64,000 nt of DNA from Scortum barcoo (Eukaryota > Chordata > Actinopteri > Centrarchiformes > Terapontidae): NCBI GenBank assembly GCA_023238725.1, contig CM041535.1:20765230-20829229 (forward strand), given 5' to 3'. This document shows, piece after piece, positions 38,501-47,530 of the stretch (positions within the stretch are counted from its first letter, which is position 1; every line of letters starts with the position of its first letter). The notes beneath the pieces were generated by a model that made no database searches, was not told where the DNA came from, and saw only the letters and a program-made list of their open reading frames with translations. Both the position numbers and the translations under genes were made by a program.

Positions 38501-41500
38501 AAAGTCAGATACCGTGTCCATGGCCTTTTTTTTCCCCACCATGTCTGTTCTTTTCTGCTCGACTGGCTTCTGTTGTGATTGCACAACATTTCTAAGCCAG
38601 CGGATTTCTGTCAATATTTATAAAGGTTAAAGCTCTTTCTACTGCCTTTCGCATGCTGGCACCACTTCCTCCTGTCCATCTTCCTCATTTTCTCTCCCTC
38701 TCTATCCATTAGCACTCTCCTCTCTTATTACCTCCCCAGCTTTTTACTTTATTTGTTTGTAATGACTTGAATTATCACAGTCTACCATTTATGGCCTCCT
38801 TGCTCATTTCCTTCCATCTCAACACACTTTCCTCTTATTCTTCTGTCCTTCTTGCTTTGTTTCTTTCCTGCACATAGCCCCTGTTCTACCTTTATTCTTC
38901 TGACACCATGACTGTCGGACTGAGAATGAATTTGAAGTATTTTTCTCCCTCCGTTTGGCCCTCTATCAACACCAAACAGGCATTGTCCATCCCTAAATGT
39001 TGACATTTTGAAAACGCTCTGCCTTCGACAATGCCAGTCTCTCTTTGTCGTTTGGACAGGAAGAACTGAGCTTTTCAAAAATGCAGACGCATGACTGTCA
39101 GCTTGTCAGTCCCTCAGATATTGCTAGAATGCTTAGACTCAGTAGCAGTGTTAAGAAGCCAACTTTTTTGTTACCTCTGGCTCTCTCTGTGATTGCTTGT
39201 TTTGAAGATCAATATACAGAACTAGACAATAAAGGTGTTGTCATGTTGACGTGTTTTTCTGTTTCTCTTGTCAAACAGAACATGTAGATGATAATGCGGT
39301 TTGATTGAGGGTGTCATTACAGCAGCTTAGCTTGTAGGTTTAGCTTGTAGCCTGCAAGACTGTCAATTAAATTTTAGATATTTATGCTTGTGAAGTGTTG
39401 TTGTTAGCAGACAACAGAAATGGAAACTTAAGAAAGTTAGATATGTATATGTATATTCAGCTTCATTAAAAGACAAAATGAGGACCACGAAGAAAAAACA
39501 ATGATGACAATGATGTATCACAGCATTTCAAACCTGCCAAAACTGTCTGTCCATTCATCCCTGCTCATCAGAGGATAGTGGTAGCAGAATATTTTATATA
39601 TTTTATATATGCATGCGCAACACTTGGGAATGATGTGTATAGGTGAAAAAAAATCAGATTGTGTTGCCTGAGTCCACATCCTTTAGGTCAGACTGGTGTG
39701 GATGCGCCTTCAGTCCAAACTGTATTTGCTGAGCCAATTTCCCCAGGCTTCCTTTCTTGGCGCTCCTTCGCTCTAATATTGTATCTGAGTGTTTGCCAAA
39801 AGTAGTACACCTAATAGAACGGTGGCCAAAACACATATTATATTAGAAACACAATGTTGTTCAAATAGTGTGACTTTAAGAGAAGGTAAGAACCCTCCAG
39901 ACTCCAGAATGCATTAAATATATATTTTATGTATTGTGCAAGGTTGATCAATAAACAATGTGCACACTATGATTTACCCCCAGGGGCCCTCCAGCACCTT
40001 GCTGTCACTGTGGACCAGAGTTAATTAACTTTCTTCCGTCTAGAAGCCTTAGCAATGAGTTAGAGGAGTTTTTCTCTTTTCTGTTTCAGAAGTGTAAAGG
40101 ACTGAAAATGAAAGAAAAACACACTTTTCTCCTAATTTTTTGTCAGCAGCCATACGAGCGCTCTGAGCCACTCCAAAATGGAGAGCATTATTCAAATGGG
40201 ATTCAACAGGCAAGGTTTACCTGTTGAGTAATAATGAGTTTGGTTTGCCCAACACAGTGTTTGTCAGAGATTTAGCTGCTGAAAAAAAAGGACATTGTGT
40301 ATGTCTTCATGCTGTGTGCACGGGCAGGGATGAAGATTTTACCCAACTATGTATTGCAGTTTATGTAGCATGTGTAGGTATTATACAAATTTGAAATGGA
40401 ATTAACTTTGGTCTGTACCCTTTTTTTCAGCTGCTATTCAAAGCAAAAGGTGAAAAAATGAAGGGGAAAAAAGGCATAGACCTTCAATAGTGCCTTCAAA
40501 CAGCTAAGACACACAATGAGCCATTTTCATGAGAGGAAATAATTTCACCTCCATATTGCCTGTATGATTCAGCCTGCCTGTGACAGATCTTTGGAGTCCC
40601 TCTGGTATAATTTAACCAGTGATACATCTGAAAGTAGAACAATAGTCTGCTCTGCTACCATGTTTCTCTACGACAATTATGAAGGGACAAATAATTATCT
40701 GTGATTGTCAGCAAACACAGTAAAAGTCAGTGCTGCTTTGAAGGAAGCCACACTATTTTAACAGTAAAGACATTGCCAGAACATTTGTATTGTATTCAGC
40801 TGTTTATAATTTTACAGCATGTAGCGGTGAGGTATAATCTTATTAAAGATGAGGTCACCACTTATTAGTACCACAACTTGACACGGACCAGGAGAGGTGT
40901 TTTTTAAACTGGACACAAAGCCAATTAGGGTTTAATGTCTGAAGTCAAGTGGAACCTTTTTATGCAGCAACTCGGGGTTAGATGAATAAAATAACCCAGC
41001 AGAATAACATCGGAGCTTTTTGTCCTTTATCAGCAAACAGCACTGTGTCTAAAATTACTTGTGGGCTGTGAGAAAATTATTATTGTGGTGATCACCAGAG
41101 GAAACACCCAGCAGTAGAAAATGAGGGGCTATAAACCTGGTGGCACACGGTGCCTTTAATAAGCCTGATAATGGTTATCCTAAATTTATTCTCTGCTGTT
41201 TGCTGTCTCTACATGATTAAAATCTCTGCTCCAATTTGTTTCAGAAATTAGAGCAGAAAGTGGGGCCTTCCAAACCTGCCAAAACACCTTTTGTTTTTGT
41301 TTTTTTTCAGAGACGTGCACAGATGCTGACACACAGTATATTCTCACAAGCACAGCATCCTCCCTGGATCGCAATGACCGGGAGGGCCGGTAGCTCAAGT
41401 GTTGTTCTAAATAGTGTTGCTATGATTTGAGACCCAGGGTGGGAAGGGAACCTGTTGCCTTGGGCAGTGTCTCTGCTGCTCCTCTATATGGCTGGAACAT

Positions 41501-44500
41501 TTTATACACTGTCTTGCCATTTCTTTTCTCTTAACTACAGCTCCCCTGTTTACAGTCTTGCTCATTGCAGGAGTGTCAGTGAAATGATGGATTGTGATCT
41601 TTTTTTTTTTTTTTTTTTTTTTTCCTTTTTTTTTTTTTTTTCTTTTCCCCACCATATGTGCAGTGAATAAATCGCATCACTTCCAGGGCTCCTAGTGCTG
41701 CCATGACATGAAGGTCTACATACCAAGTGTCAGTATGTTCTTCTCTCAGCAGTTATTTAGGAAATTATTAAAGTAAAAAATAATTGCCCATTCATTCAAA
41801 GATGAAGCAGAGCAACTGCTGAATTATTCAATCAGCGTAATGGGCCCAGAAAACTGTTACCTGTGGCATTTTCCCTAATGACAGCAGTGTCTATGACAGC
41901 AATTATTATTCCAGCAACCAAACTGAAATTCTTTTATTGTCCCACCATGACGTTTTTGTCTGAACACATCTCAAAATCTGCTCTAATGCATTGACAGGAC
42001 TCTGGATAAGCATTCTGAGCGTATTTATCGGAGGGTAAAATGTTGATTTCTCGCCCATCTCTTTATTACATTCAGATTTGTCTTTTGTGGGCTTAATGAT
42101 GACGGCTCGTTGTTGCTGCGTGACATTCAGCCCACTTCGCGCCAGACAACACATGGGGTGGACTAGCAGCTTCTTAATGACTAACTTGCATAAATCTGGT
42201 TAATGGTGGTGGTGACTTTGAAGGCTGCGAACAAAAGGTGACTCAACAGTTTCACAACAAAAAGGCTGCTTTACTACCGAAAAACAAACTATGCCTCCAT
42301 TTGCAAAGTTTGACATCAGGAACTAGGCCAGCCTATAGTTAATTCCTCCCAAATGTACTCGCCTATGGGACCATTTTGTGTGAAGGCCTTGTGCATTTTA
42401 AGGCGGAGTACGTCAAACTGTGAGCCACCGCTGACATTACACAGCAACTCGCCATATCTGCATACTGCTGTTGAGGCCACATTGACCACCCCTGGCACAT
42501 TTTGACAAATGTTTTATTTTCCATCATGGCTTGCGACACGTGTCACGATTAGAGATGCGTGTCAGTGTCTGTGTTATCCATAGACCCTTGTTCCCTGTGA
42601 CATTCCATCTGTCTTGCTATATTGGAGTGAGATATCTGCCTCCTGCCCCATCACTGTGTGTGTGCGGTCCTAATGAGCTGAGAGCCCTGACGGGCTTTGC
42701 CTGGATGTGACTGCGGCTTAGCCTGTCAGTCCCTGCTGAGAGAAGCAGCAGGAACCAGCTCAGCTCACTGTGCCTAGCCTGCCTTCATAATGTTTTTTGT
42801 TTATTTTTTTATTTTTGCATCATGCACATAAATAGGTATAATGATATTGCTCCTGATTCAATTTTAAATGGTTATTGTATAAGCTGTGCGTTATGTATGT
42901 TTATCTAACTTGGCATGTGTTGAGAAGTAGCAGTCTGTTTACCGCTGATATCATCTGATTCAAACATCAGTAAAACACTAACAGATCAGCAAGGCAGTTA
43001 CGCAGTTAATGATGCAGAAAGGAACTCAAATCAGTATACCTGGTGAGACCTAAAGCAAACATTGCCAGACTTTATAAGGTATTTGTGTTTGAACTAATTA
43101 ATTTGAATAAAATACCTTTATTGAAACTTTCAGAAAACAATTATTCTAAATATTCTAGTCAAATGTACTAATGAAAGTAGTCAGTCCCATCTATCATTCA
43201 ATTATTCAGTCAATCAAATCCATCCTAATATTTAAGCAAGCAGTGACACTGCTTGAAACGATAGACTACCAACAGAAGATAACAGCGTTGAGGATCAGTA
43301 TTCACTAAAGTACATGACTCTGAGCAAAAAGAGGTGATGTGTTTGAGAAGATGACACTTTGGACAGATCAAACTATAGCACTCTGATGTTTTGAACACGG
43401 CAACAGATCGTGCAATGAAAAGAATTATTTTGGCTCATGAAAGAAGGCTTCAAGAGGTAATAACAGGCCTGTTGCCTGAAGGCGCTCTACAAGCATTAAT
43501 GTCTAAGATTGATTTCATGGGTTTTTTTGTCGCAGCTTTTCAAAGTACAGAACATTAGTCTTTCTTTAGATACATTACCAGCATTTGTGTTACACTCTTC
43601 ACCGTAAATGTCACCGAAAGATCCTTTTTGTGGTAATTTACGGAAAGTTTCCATCCTCCTATCTCCCCTACAGGAGTGATGTCTTTGGCCATACACAGCA
43701 TTTCATTAGGCTCAGAGATGTTGAAATCCCAGGGGCCTCATTTATGAGTCTATGAGCACATTCAGTTCCGTGCATAAACCATGTGTAAGCTCATATAAAT
43801 GCAAGCTTATTCAGACCCTGCTCCTACTCCTGGTTTGTAGTGCTGCTAAGGAAGTGTGATCACAGGTAAGCAGCAGGAACAATGCCACTTTCAACCATGT
43901 CAGCATAATTGATAGATGACAGAAGACACGCTTCACCCTCCGTTCAGCATTTTACTTTTCAAACTCCATTATTCTGAAGGGAATGTATTTTTCTTTGATG
44001 TTTCCACCATTAAAAGTAGTGCAACAATTAAAATGTAATCGCTCACTACTTTGTAGTGGTCCAGAGAGCTCAGGACCGCTCTCTGAGGCCTTTCATGGAT
44101 TTGTCACTAATAATTGCAGCTACTTTGTCATCTATGGATGGCTCTGAAGTGGCACTCTGCCCCCCTGCCTGTGGCTCTGATGTTTTTCGGGGGGAGGTTG
44201 TCATCTCTTTTAGGTCACTTTGATAATTGAGGCCCCCGCACCCTTGTCTGTGACTGCACATTATAGGGTTCAAACCCATCTGTTAAGGAAATACTATCAC
44301 TTTTTCTCTTTGTGTCTTATCATCTCATCACCCACATCTCTCTCTCTTTTCTAACATCTCATCCTTTTTTTCTTTCTCTCCCCTTTTTCTCATTTCTCTT
44401 CGCCAGGCCGTGTTTGATGTGGATAAGACAAAAGGCCTGACTCTGATAGAAGTGTGGGAGGGGCTCACTCCGGAGGATATCAAGGCATGCACTGGGACAG

Positions 44501-44659
44501 ATTTTGAGGTAAGTGATGTAACTGTATGGCTACTGGCGCCGTATTTCATTTTCTAATTTCAAGTATCACAACTTCGGGGCATCTGCCGTCTCCCACCCCT
44601 CTGATCTGTCTGACGCCTTCTAGGTGTCTCCCAATCTGAGGGCCATGCAGCAAATCTAG
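2489..44659 (+). CDS. oxct1: oxct1: mitochondrial succinyl-CoA:3-ketoacid CoA transferase (SCOT), complete 17-exon gene
   Basis: Seventeen exons join without a frame break into 528 residues, close to the human 520. The enzyme moves CoA from succinyl-CoA to acetoacetate in the mitochondrial matrix, the key step of ketone-body use outside the liver. Residues 1-46 look like a targeting peptide: basic, amphipathic, one acidic residue, ending near YFSTSS. The A-half signature DGATILVGGFGLCGIP is at 65-80 and fits the CoA-transferase pattern 1 exactly. The B-half signature LQSENGILG is at 351-359, with E354 the catalytic glutamate (equivalent to pig E305 in mature numbering). A lysine-rich linker at about 291-311 joins the halves. 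The start at 2489 is chosen because MAALK matches the mammalian N-terminus and precedes the targeting peptide; an upstream in-frame ATG at 2366 is also open. The C-terminus VSPNLRAMQQI closely resembles the human tail. Confidence 0.97.
2597..4112 (+). other. oxct1: oxct1 intron 1
   Basis: Intron of 1516 bp. No gene, repeat array or recognised element was seen. Confidence 0.7.
4113..4221 (+). CDS. oxct1: oxct1 exon 2
   Basis: Residues 37-72 plus one base. Acceptor CTCACTGCAG, donor GGGAG|GTAAGA. It contains the probable presequence cleavage region and FYSDPTEAVKDIPDGATILVG, the start of the first CoA-transferase signature. Confidence 0.95.
4222..4787 (+). other. oxct1: oxct1 intron 2
   Basis: Intron of 566 bp with a short (AC)7 run near 4500-4514 and nothing else recognised. 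Confidence 0.7.
4788..4878 (+). CDS. oxct1: oxct1 exon 3
   Basis: Residues 73-102, with split codons at both ends. Acceptor CCAACACAG, donor GCAGG|GTGAGT. It codes GFGLCGIPENLI and TGVKGLTAVSNNAG, almost identical to mammalian SCOT. Confidence 0.96.
4879..9799 (+). other. oxct1: oxct1 intron 3
   Basis: Intron of 4921 bp. It contains a tRNA-derived SINE-like piece (about 5716-5830), a 17-bp tandem duplication near 7689-7724, and an unassigned 173-codon open frame on the minus strand (6909-7430). The rest is featureless AT-rich sequence. Confidence 0.65.
5716..5830 (+). mobile_element. tRNA-derived SINE-like fragment
   Basis: TAGCTGAGTGG at 5727-5737 fits a pol III A box. A degenerate B box (GGTTTCAGCTGG) is at about 5779-5790, followed by 'gacctttgttgcatatcacccccc'. 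That last part resembles a 'gaccctttgctgcatgtcatcccc' stretch I recall from a widespread fish SINE. No target duplications were identified, so the ends are approximate. Confidence 0.5.
9800..9935 (+). CDS. oxct1: oxct1 exon 4
   Basis: Residues 103-148 (VDNFGLGLLLQTKQIKRM..ELEVELTPQ). Acceptor TTTTCTTCAG, donor CACAG|GTTAGT. The first base completes the Gly103 codon. Confidence 0.96.
9936..10087 (+). other. oxct1: oxct1 intron 4
   Basis: Short intron of 152 bp with nothing recognised in it. Confidence 0.85.
10088..10237 (+). CDS. oxct1: oxct1 exon 5
   Basis: Residues 149-198 (GTLAERVRAGGAGIPAF..TGYGTLIQEGGSPIKY). Acceptor TTTCCACAG, donor GAGAG|GTGAGA. Phase 0 at both ends. Confidence 0.96.
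10238..10623 (+). other. oxct1: oxct1 intron 5
   Basis: Intron of 386 bp with a run of about 14 C residues near 10377-10391. Nothing else was recognised. Confidence 0.8.
10624..10730 (+). CDS. oxct1: oxct1 exon 6
   Basis: Residues 199-233 (VQEFNGRHYIMEKAITGDFALIKAWK). Acceptor GTGCACAG, donor TTCAG|GTAATT. It leaves two bases of Arg234. Confidence 0.96.
11308..11526 (+). repeat. Left terminal inverted repeat of Tc1 element
   Basis: Pairs with 12725-12943 in inverted orientation. The first 150 bp or so differ by only a few substitutions and one 2-bp indel. Similarity falls inward but resumes at the GCACACCCTTA motif near 11515-11526. Confidence 0.88.
11530..12550 (-). pseudogene. Tc1 transposase remnant (DD34E), frameshifted
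   Basis: Read on the minus strand from 12550, pieces in different frames give the order of a Tc1 transposase. First comes an N-terminal DNA-binding part (MVRRELPKHQRDLIVQK, KKFGTTVTLPRTGRLSKID), then LWSDETKVELFG with the first catalytic Asp (near 12105). Next is FQHDNDPKHTSKS with the second Asp (near 11825), then SPDLNPIEHLWGDLKR with the catalytic Glu 34 residues later. The tail AVIKAKGVATKY stops at 11530. Several frameshifts separate the pieces (at least near 12105, 11860 and 11720), so no active enzyme can be made. Confidence 0.92.
12725..12943 (-). repeat. Right terminal inverted repeat of Tc1 element
   Basis: Inverted copy of the left repeat, with the inner GTGTGCACACCCTCTTA motif read on the minus strand. 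The close match between the two ends argues for an insertion that is not very old. Confidence 0.88.
13151..13211 (+). CDS. oxct1: oxct1 exon 7
   Basis: Residues 234-254 (KTARNFNQPMCKAAKTTIVE). Acceptor TTTGTGTCAG, donor TTGAG|GTAGGC. This short exon lies just after the Tc1-bearing intron. Confidence 0.95.
19819..19842. repeat. (AC)12 microsatellite
   Basis: Uninterrupted AC dinucleotides within oxct1 intron 7. Confidence 0.95.
22395..22640 (-). mobile_element. Possible LINE 3' tail remnant
   Basis: Read on the minus strand, the end 'gacaaatttccac..ataaagatgacaatcg' followed by TTATTATTA repeats resembles 3' tails of fish LINEs. The inner part has no coding similarity that I can identify, so class and ends are uncertain. 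Confidence 0.35.
23964..24071 (+). CDS. oxct1: oxct1 exon 8
   Basis: Residues 255-290 (VEEVVDVGTFAEEDIHIPSI..YEKRIE). Acceptor CTGTGTAG, donor TTGAG|GTACAA. It ends the A-half of the enzyme. Confidence 0.95.
24072..24401 (+). other. oxct1: oxct1 intron 8
   Basis: Intron of 330 bp, no recognised content. Confidence 0.8.
24402..24516 (+). CDS. oxct1: oxct1 exon 9
   Basis: Residues 291-328. It starts with the lysine-rich inter-domain linker (KRTVRKSQEVKPKPKKDSD) and continues with RERIIRRAALEFEDGMY, the start of the B-half. Acceptor GCTTCCAG, donor TGTATG|GTATCC. Confidence 0.94.
24517..25044 (+). other. oxct1: oxct1 intron 9
   Basis: Intron of 528 bp, no recognised element. Its 3' end lacks a clear polypyrimidine tract. 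Confidence 0.8.
25045..25139 (+). CDS. oxct1: oxct1 exon 10 (catalytic glutamate)
   Basis: Residues 329-360. It codes NLGIGIPMLASNF and LQSENGILGL with catalytic E354. Donor ACTG|GTAAGA. The acceptor (..GCCGATCAG) has almost no pyrimidine tract, but phase and homology fix it. Confidence 0.94.
25140..25823 (+). other. oxct1: oxct1 intron 10
   Basis: Intron of 684 bp with a CT-rich stretch (about 25558-25650) resembling an internal pyrimidine tract. No gene seen. Confidence 0.75.
25824..25872 (+). CDS. oxct1: oxct1 exon 11
   Basis: Residues 361-376 (GPYPSEDDVDADLINA). Acceptor CTGTACAG, donor GCTG|GTGAGG. At 49 bp it is the shortest internal exon. Confidence 0.94.
25873..26328 (+). other. oxct1: oxct1 intron 11
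   Basis: AT-rich intron of 456 bp with a short ATTC run near 26150-26175. Confidence 0.75.
26329..26401 (+). CDS. oxct1: oxct1 exon 12
   Basis: Residues 377-400 (GKETVTVLPGAAYFSSDESF). Acceptor CTTTTCCGCAG, donor CGAGG|GTGAGG. It leaves two bases of Gly401. Confidence 0.95.
26402..27694 (+). other. oxct1: oxct1 intron 12
   Basis: Intron of 1293 bp, no recognised element. Confidence 0.75.
27695..27770 (+). CDS. oxct1: oxct1 exon 13
   Basis: Residues 401-426 (GGHINLTMLGAMQVSKHGDL..MIP). Acceptor TTTTCTAG, donor TCCCA|GTAAGT. Confidence 0.95.
28630..28680. repeat. TAAA/TAGA simple repeat
   Basis: Tandem tetranucleotides, mainly TAAA with TAGA and TGAA variants, in oxct1 intron 13. Confidence 0.85.
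33361..33385. repeat. (TATCC)n pentanucleotide repeat
   Basis: Five tandem pentamers, four of them perfect TATCC. Confidence 0.9.
35476..35565 (+). CDS. oxct1: oxct1 exon 14
   Basis: Residues 427-456 (GKMVKGMGGAMDLVASAG..MEHSAK). Acceptor CATTCTTAG, donor CTAAG|GTACAA. Confidence 0.96.
35566..36478 (+). other. oxct1: oxct1 intron 14
   Basis: Intron of 913 bp with a (TG)9 run at 35578-35595 next to the exon 14 donor. Confidence 0.75.
36479..36559 (+). CDS. oxct1: oxct1 exon 15
   Basis: Residues 457-483 (GGKHKILDKCSLPLTGKQCV..ITEK). Acceptor TTTCTTTCAG, donor GAAAAG|GTGTGT. Confidence 0.96.
41384..41440 (+). mobile_element. Degenerate tRNA-like SINE head
   Basis: TAGCTCAAGTG at 41391-41401 fits an A box, and GATTTGAGACCC at about 41424-41435 fits a degenerate B box, with tRNA-like spacing of roughly 22 bp between them. 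There is no cloverleaf good enough for a working tRNA. The poly-T at 41600 is 160 bp downstream and is not clearly part of it. Confidence 0.35.
41600..41646. repeat. Long poly-T tract
   Basis: About 45 bases, nearly all T. It could be the A-tail of a minus-strand retroposon, but no body is recognisable beside it. Confidence 0.9.
44407..44508 (+). CDS. oxct1: oxct1 exon 16
   Basis: Residues 484-517 (AVFDVDKTKGLTLIEVWEGL..TGTDFE). The acceptor has a long pyrimidine tract ending TTCGCCAG; donor TTGAG|GTAAGT. Confidence 0.96.
44624..44659 (+). CDS. oxct1: oxct1 exon 17 (terminal coding part)
   Basis: Residues 518-528 (VSPNLRAMQQI) and a TAG stop at 44657-44659. Acceptor GCCTTCTAG. The preceding intron is only 115 bp. 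Similarity to human VSPKLMPMQQIAN supports it, and the fish protein ends two residues earlier. Confidence 0.93.
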   Translation: MSPNLRAMQQI

Positions 44660-45477
44660 AGGAGCCTGCGATGGATCCCAGAAGAGTGTACGCGGACACA
44701 AAGCAAATACACTCATTTGTCTGTGGTGAACAGTTGGTGATTTAGCAGCATAAGACAGGTCAAATAAGCTCACGCAACTCAAATGCTCGGTTAATTTCTC
44801 TGGTAATCAGCATGCAAATATCAGAATGGTTCAGTCCTCTAATATTAAGTGAATGGGATTCACATTTTCATTGTGACCTTATCAGATAAACGATTGTGGG
44901 ACATTCTACTATTGCCTATAATGCCGGTAAGTTATTCATTTCTACTAATGTTTGTGCAGCTATCACCATATAATCTACCTTAAACTGATATTAAAGGCTG
45001 GGAATATTCTTTGTATGTCCTTTTAAGAAAATGCAACTTTAAGTACCATGAATAAAAATGATACAGTAACTTAAATGTGAGTCATATTTACTGTAGATCT
45101 ATTAGTTACTGTGACAGTATGTACAAGAGCTAAAGTGTAATGAATTAAACAAACGTGTGCTGTAGATCAAGCGATTCTTCTTTCAGCACAGACAGGACTG
45201 TGTATGTAGTTGTTTAAACTTTTGCCAGGTAACAAAAAAACGTCCTTGCAGTATACATACTGTAATATCTTTTTTTTTTGTTTGTTTGTTTTTCTCCCAT
45301 CAGTAAATTCAGGAAATGTACTGTAAAAAAATAATAATAAAACGTGTTTGTAATAATCACCACTGCCTCAATGTCAAACTGTGTTGTCAGTGAGCATACC
45401 ATACATTTCCTGCAGACAGCACAACACCTTTAGATTTTTTACTCACATATTTGCTGTCCTCTTGCCTTTGTATGTAA

Positions 45478-45483
45478 AATAAA
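45478..45483 (+). terminator. Candidate oxct1 polyadenylation signal
   Basis: AATAAA followed within 15-60 bp by a GT-rich then T-rich stretch (about 45495-45540), the layout of a working poly(A) site. Alternatives are 45336-45341 (also followed by GTGTTTGT) and 45051-45056. It would give a 3' UTR of roughly 0.8 kb. Confidence 0.4.
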
Positions 45484-46856
45484 AAACAACCTTGGGTGCT
45501 GAGTGGAAAAAGTGGATTTTTTTTGTTTCTTTTCTCTAAATATCAGACCTCTAGATGCAAAGAAGTACCTTAACTTTAGTTGTCTCGTTGGTTGCGATTA
45601 TTCAGCTCATCAAATCTCACAATGTTTGAAAGCAAATGACCACTTTTGAGACTGATGGCTCCTGACACGCTACAGGTTGAAGCTTTCTATAAATGGACGG
45701 TGCACTTACGTTGACATGCTTGATGTGATTTCTCCACTCAAGTAGCAGAACGATGCCATTACCTGAGGCCCGTTGCATAACGGGAGAATTCAGCCAGTGG
45801 GCTCTTGGGTTCAAGAAGATCAACTGAATGGGATCATCAAGCAGAAAAATGGAAGAAAGTGACAGGGGCTTTCGCCACCGGCTGTTGATGTTAATCCAGC
45901 ACATCCCTCCATGAGTCAAACTGGAGCGGAAAAAAATAAAAAACATGACAGACAAGCAAATAGGTTTGAACATGACCAACGCAATAAGTCATTTTTAGTC
46001 ATTACAAATAAAAACATCCAAACATGAGTACCTTAAAATGTGAATAGCTTCAGTAAGTTGATTGAGGACAGTATGGACAGGATTGAGTGATAACACAGTG
46101 GCTGTTTCTGGCACAATTCTGGGTGCGGTTTTGCCTTGGGCCTCCCCATTTTAACCATCCAATTTGGGCTTTTTCTCCAGAGTACGCTTCCTTTAATTAT
46201 TTTCACAATGCTGATCGTTTATGGATGTAGCATCCAACCAGGAACAAAGGTAATCAATGATATTCAGTCTATACAGCTCGGTCAAAGCACATTATATGAC
46301 AGCCTGTAAATGATTTCTGATTATGCAAGGTGGTTGTGTTTCAGTACTGATTTAATATGATCACCCTGTGTCACCTCTCCTCAAACGTTAATGCAGAAAC
46401 ACAGGATGCAGCTCTGAAAGGGCTCCTGTTAAAAAGTATGTAATGTGCAGCCAAACACCTCGATAATTATGCAGTTCTTTGGTATGTTCTCCGTCTTTAT
46501 ACCATTGTGGCCTAGTTTGTTGAATGAGTCATTTTCACCACAGTGAATATATCAGTCATTCTTTGCCATTTAATTGCATTGCTAATGAATCACTGCCATA
46601 TGGCTCTCACTCAGTCATCCAAGTGCATGACCTCAGAGATGCTCCGGATCAACGGGGAATTATACTCAACCTCAGTATTTACAGTTCATATTCTTTTTTC
46701 AGTCAATACTTTATTCCTTTACAGAAGAAAGGTGTGTAATTGGATAATGCACATCTCTAATGCTGCAAGAAAAACCTGTCACTGATGAAAGGTGCACATT
46801 TGGCTCAAACTACCACTGCCTGTAGCTCAGTGGGGTCACATTTGAAGAGTTTTTAA

Positions 46857-46886
<30 letters not shown>
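46857..46886. repeat. (TG)n(CG)n microsatellite
   Basis: About twelve TG units running into CGCGC. Alternating purine-pyrimidine throughout. Confidence 0.93.
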
Positions 46887-46889
<3 letters not shown>

Positions 46890-47038
46890 TTTAAATGCTC
46901 AGCTCTCATACCATGAAATGATCTCGGTGCAGCTACTGGTGGGTGACGACCGTCAGGCTGCAAACCTTTATGAAAAAATAAAAGCATGGATTTGGGGTAG
47001 ACTTGAGAAATAATCTTGAAAACAACGTCAGTGAGGCT

Positions 47039-47056
47039 GTGTGTGTGTGTGTGTGT
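47039..47056. repeat. (TG)9 microsatellite
   Basis: Uninterrupted TG units upstream of plcxd3. Confidence 0.93.
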
Positions 47057-47185
47057 TATTTATTTATTTGCCAGAATGGGTGACTGTGAAACATGCACCT
47101 GTCACTGTGTCATTACTGCGCATTATTTGCACATCTAACCACGAACTGTTCCCATATTTGGATCGCTGCATCCAACAAAACGGCA

Positions 47186-47323
47186 TTTTTTTTTTTTTTT
47201 TTTCATAATTGTGCTGCCCGCTGATGAGGGGTGTGGGCTGGCTCTCGGTTGAGATGGTGTGTGTGTGTGTGAGAGAGAGAGAGAGGGAGAGGCAGGGAGA
47301 AAATGTGTGTGTGGAGAGAGAGG

Positions 47324-47357
<34 letters not shown>

Positions 47358-47370
47358 GAGAGAGGGAGCG
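47186..47370. repeat. Composite T / GT / GA tract in plcxd3 promoter or 5' leader
   Basis: Poly-T at 47186-47203, GT at 47257-47270, then an almost pure purine GA tract at 47271-47367 (interrupted once by GT), ending about 60 bp before the start codon. It is open in several frames only because of the repeat. Confidence 0.92.
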
Positions 47371-47427
47371 CACTGGGTTGGCGCAGGCACCGGACCGGGA
47401 GAACGGAGCGTTGCGCGCGGCGGCAGC

Positions 47428-47530
47428 ATGGCTTCGTCTCACGGGAGAAGCGACCTGCGGTTTGCAGACTGGATGGCAAGTTTACCGCAGAGCATGCACA
47501 CCATCCCGCTCACCAACCTGGCCATTCCCG
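47428..47530 (+). CDS. plcxd3: plcxd3 exon 1 (coding part)
   Basis: Residues 1-34 plus one base (MASSHGRSDLRFADWMASLP..LTNLAIP). Donor TCCCG|GTAGGT inside the Gly35 codon, just before the catalytic His37. Confidence 0.95.

Larger units (their letters stand above)
36560..44406 (+). other. oxct1: oxct1 intron 15 (7.8 kb)
   Basis: No coding exon recognised. It contains a long poly-T (41600-41646) and a tRNA-like SINE head (41384-41440). Apart from these, the stretch from about 40800 to 42500 is of mixed composition and rather free of simple repeats. Confidence 0.65.
44660..47427 (+). other. oxct1 3' flank / plcxd3 upstream region
   Basis: The oxct1 3' UTR must start here, but its end is not fixed. 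AATAAA signals occur at 45051, 45336 and 45478. GT microsatellites lie at 46857-46886 and 47039-47056. A 120-codon minus-strand frame (45617-45979) has no recognised homology. The last 250 bp is the plcxd3 promoter/5' leader. Confidence 0.65.

Noticed and set aside
46822..46833. TGTAGCTCAGTGG, an A-box-like sequence
   Set aside because: No B box or cloverleaf follows within tRNA distance.
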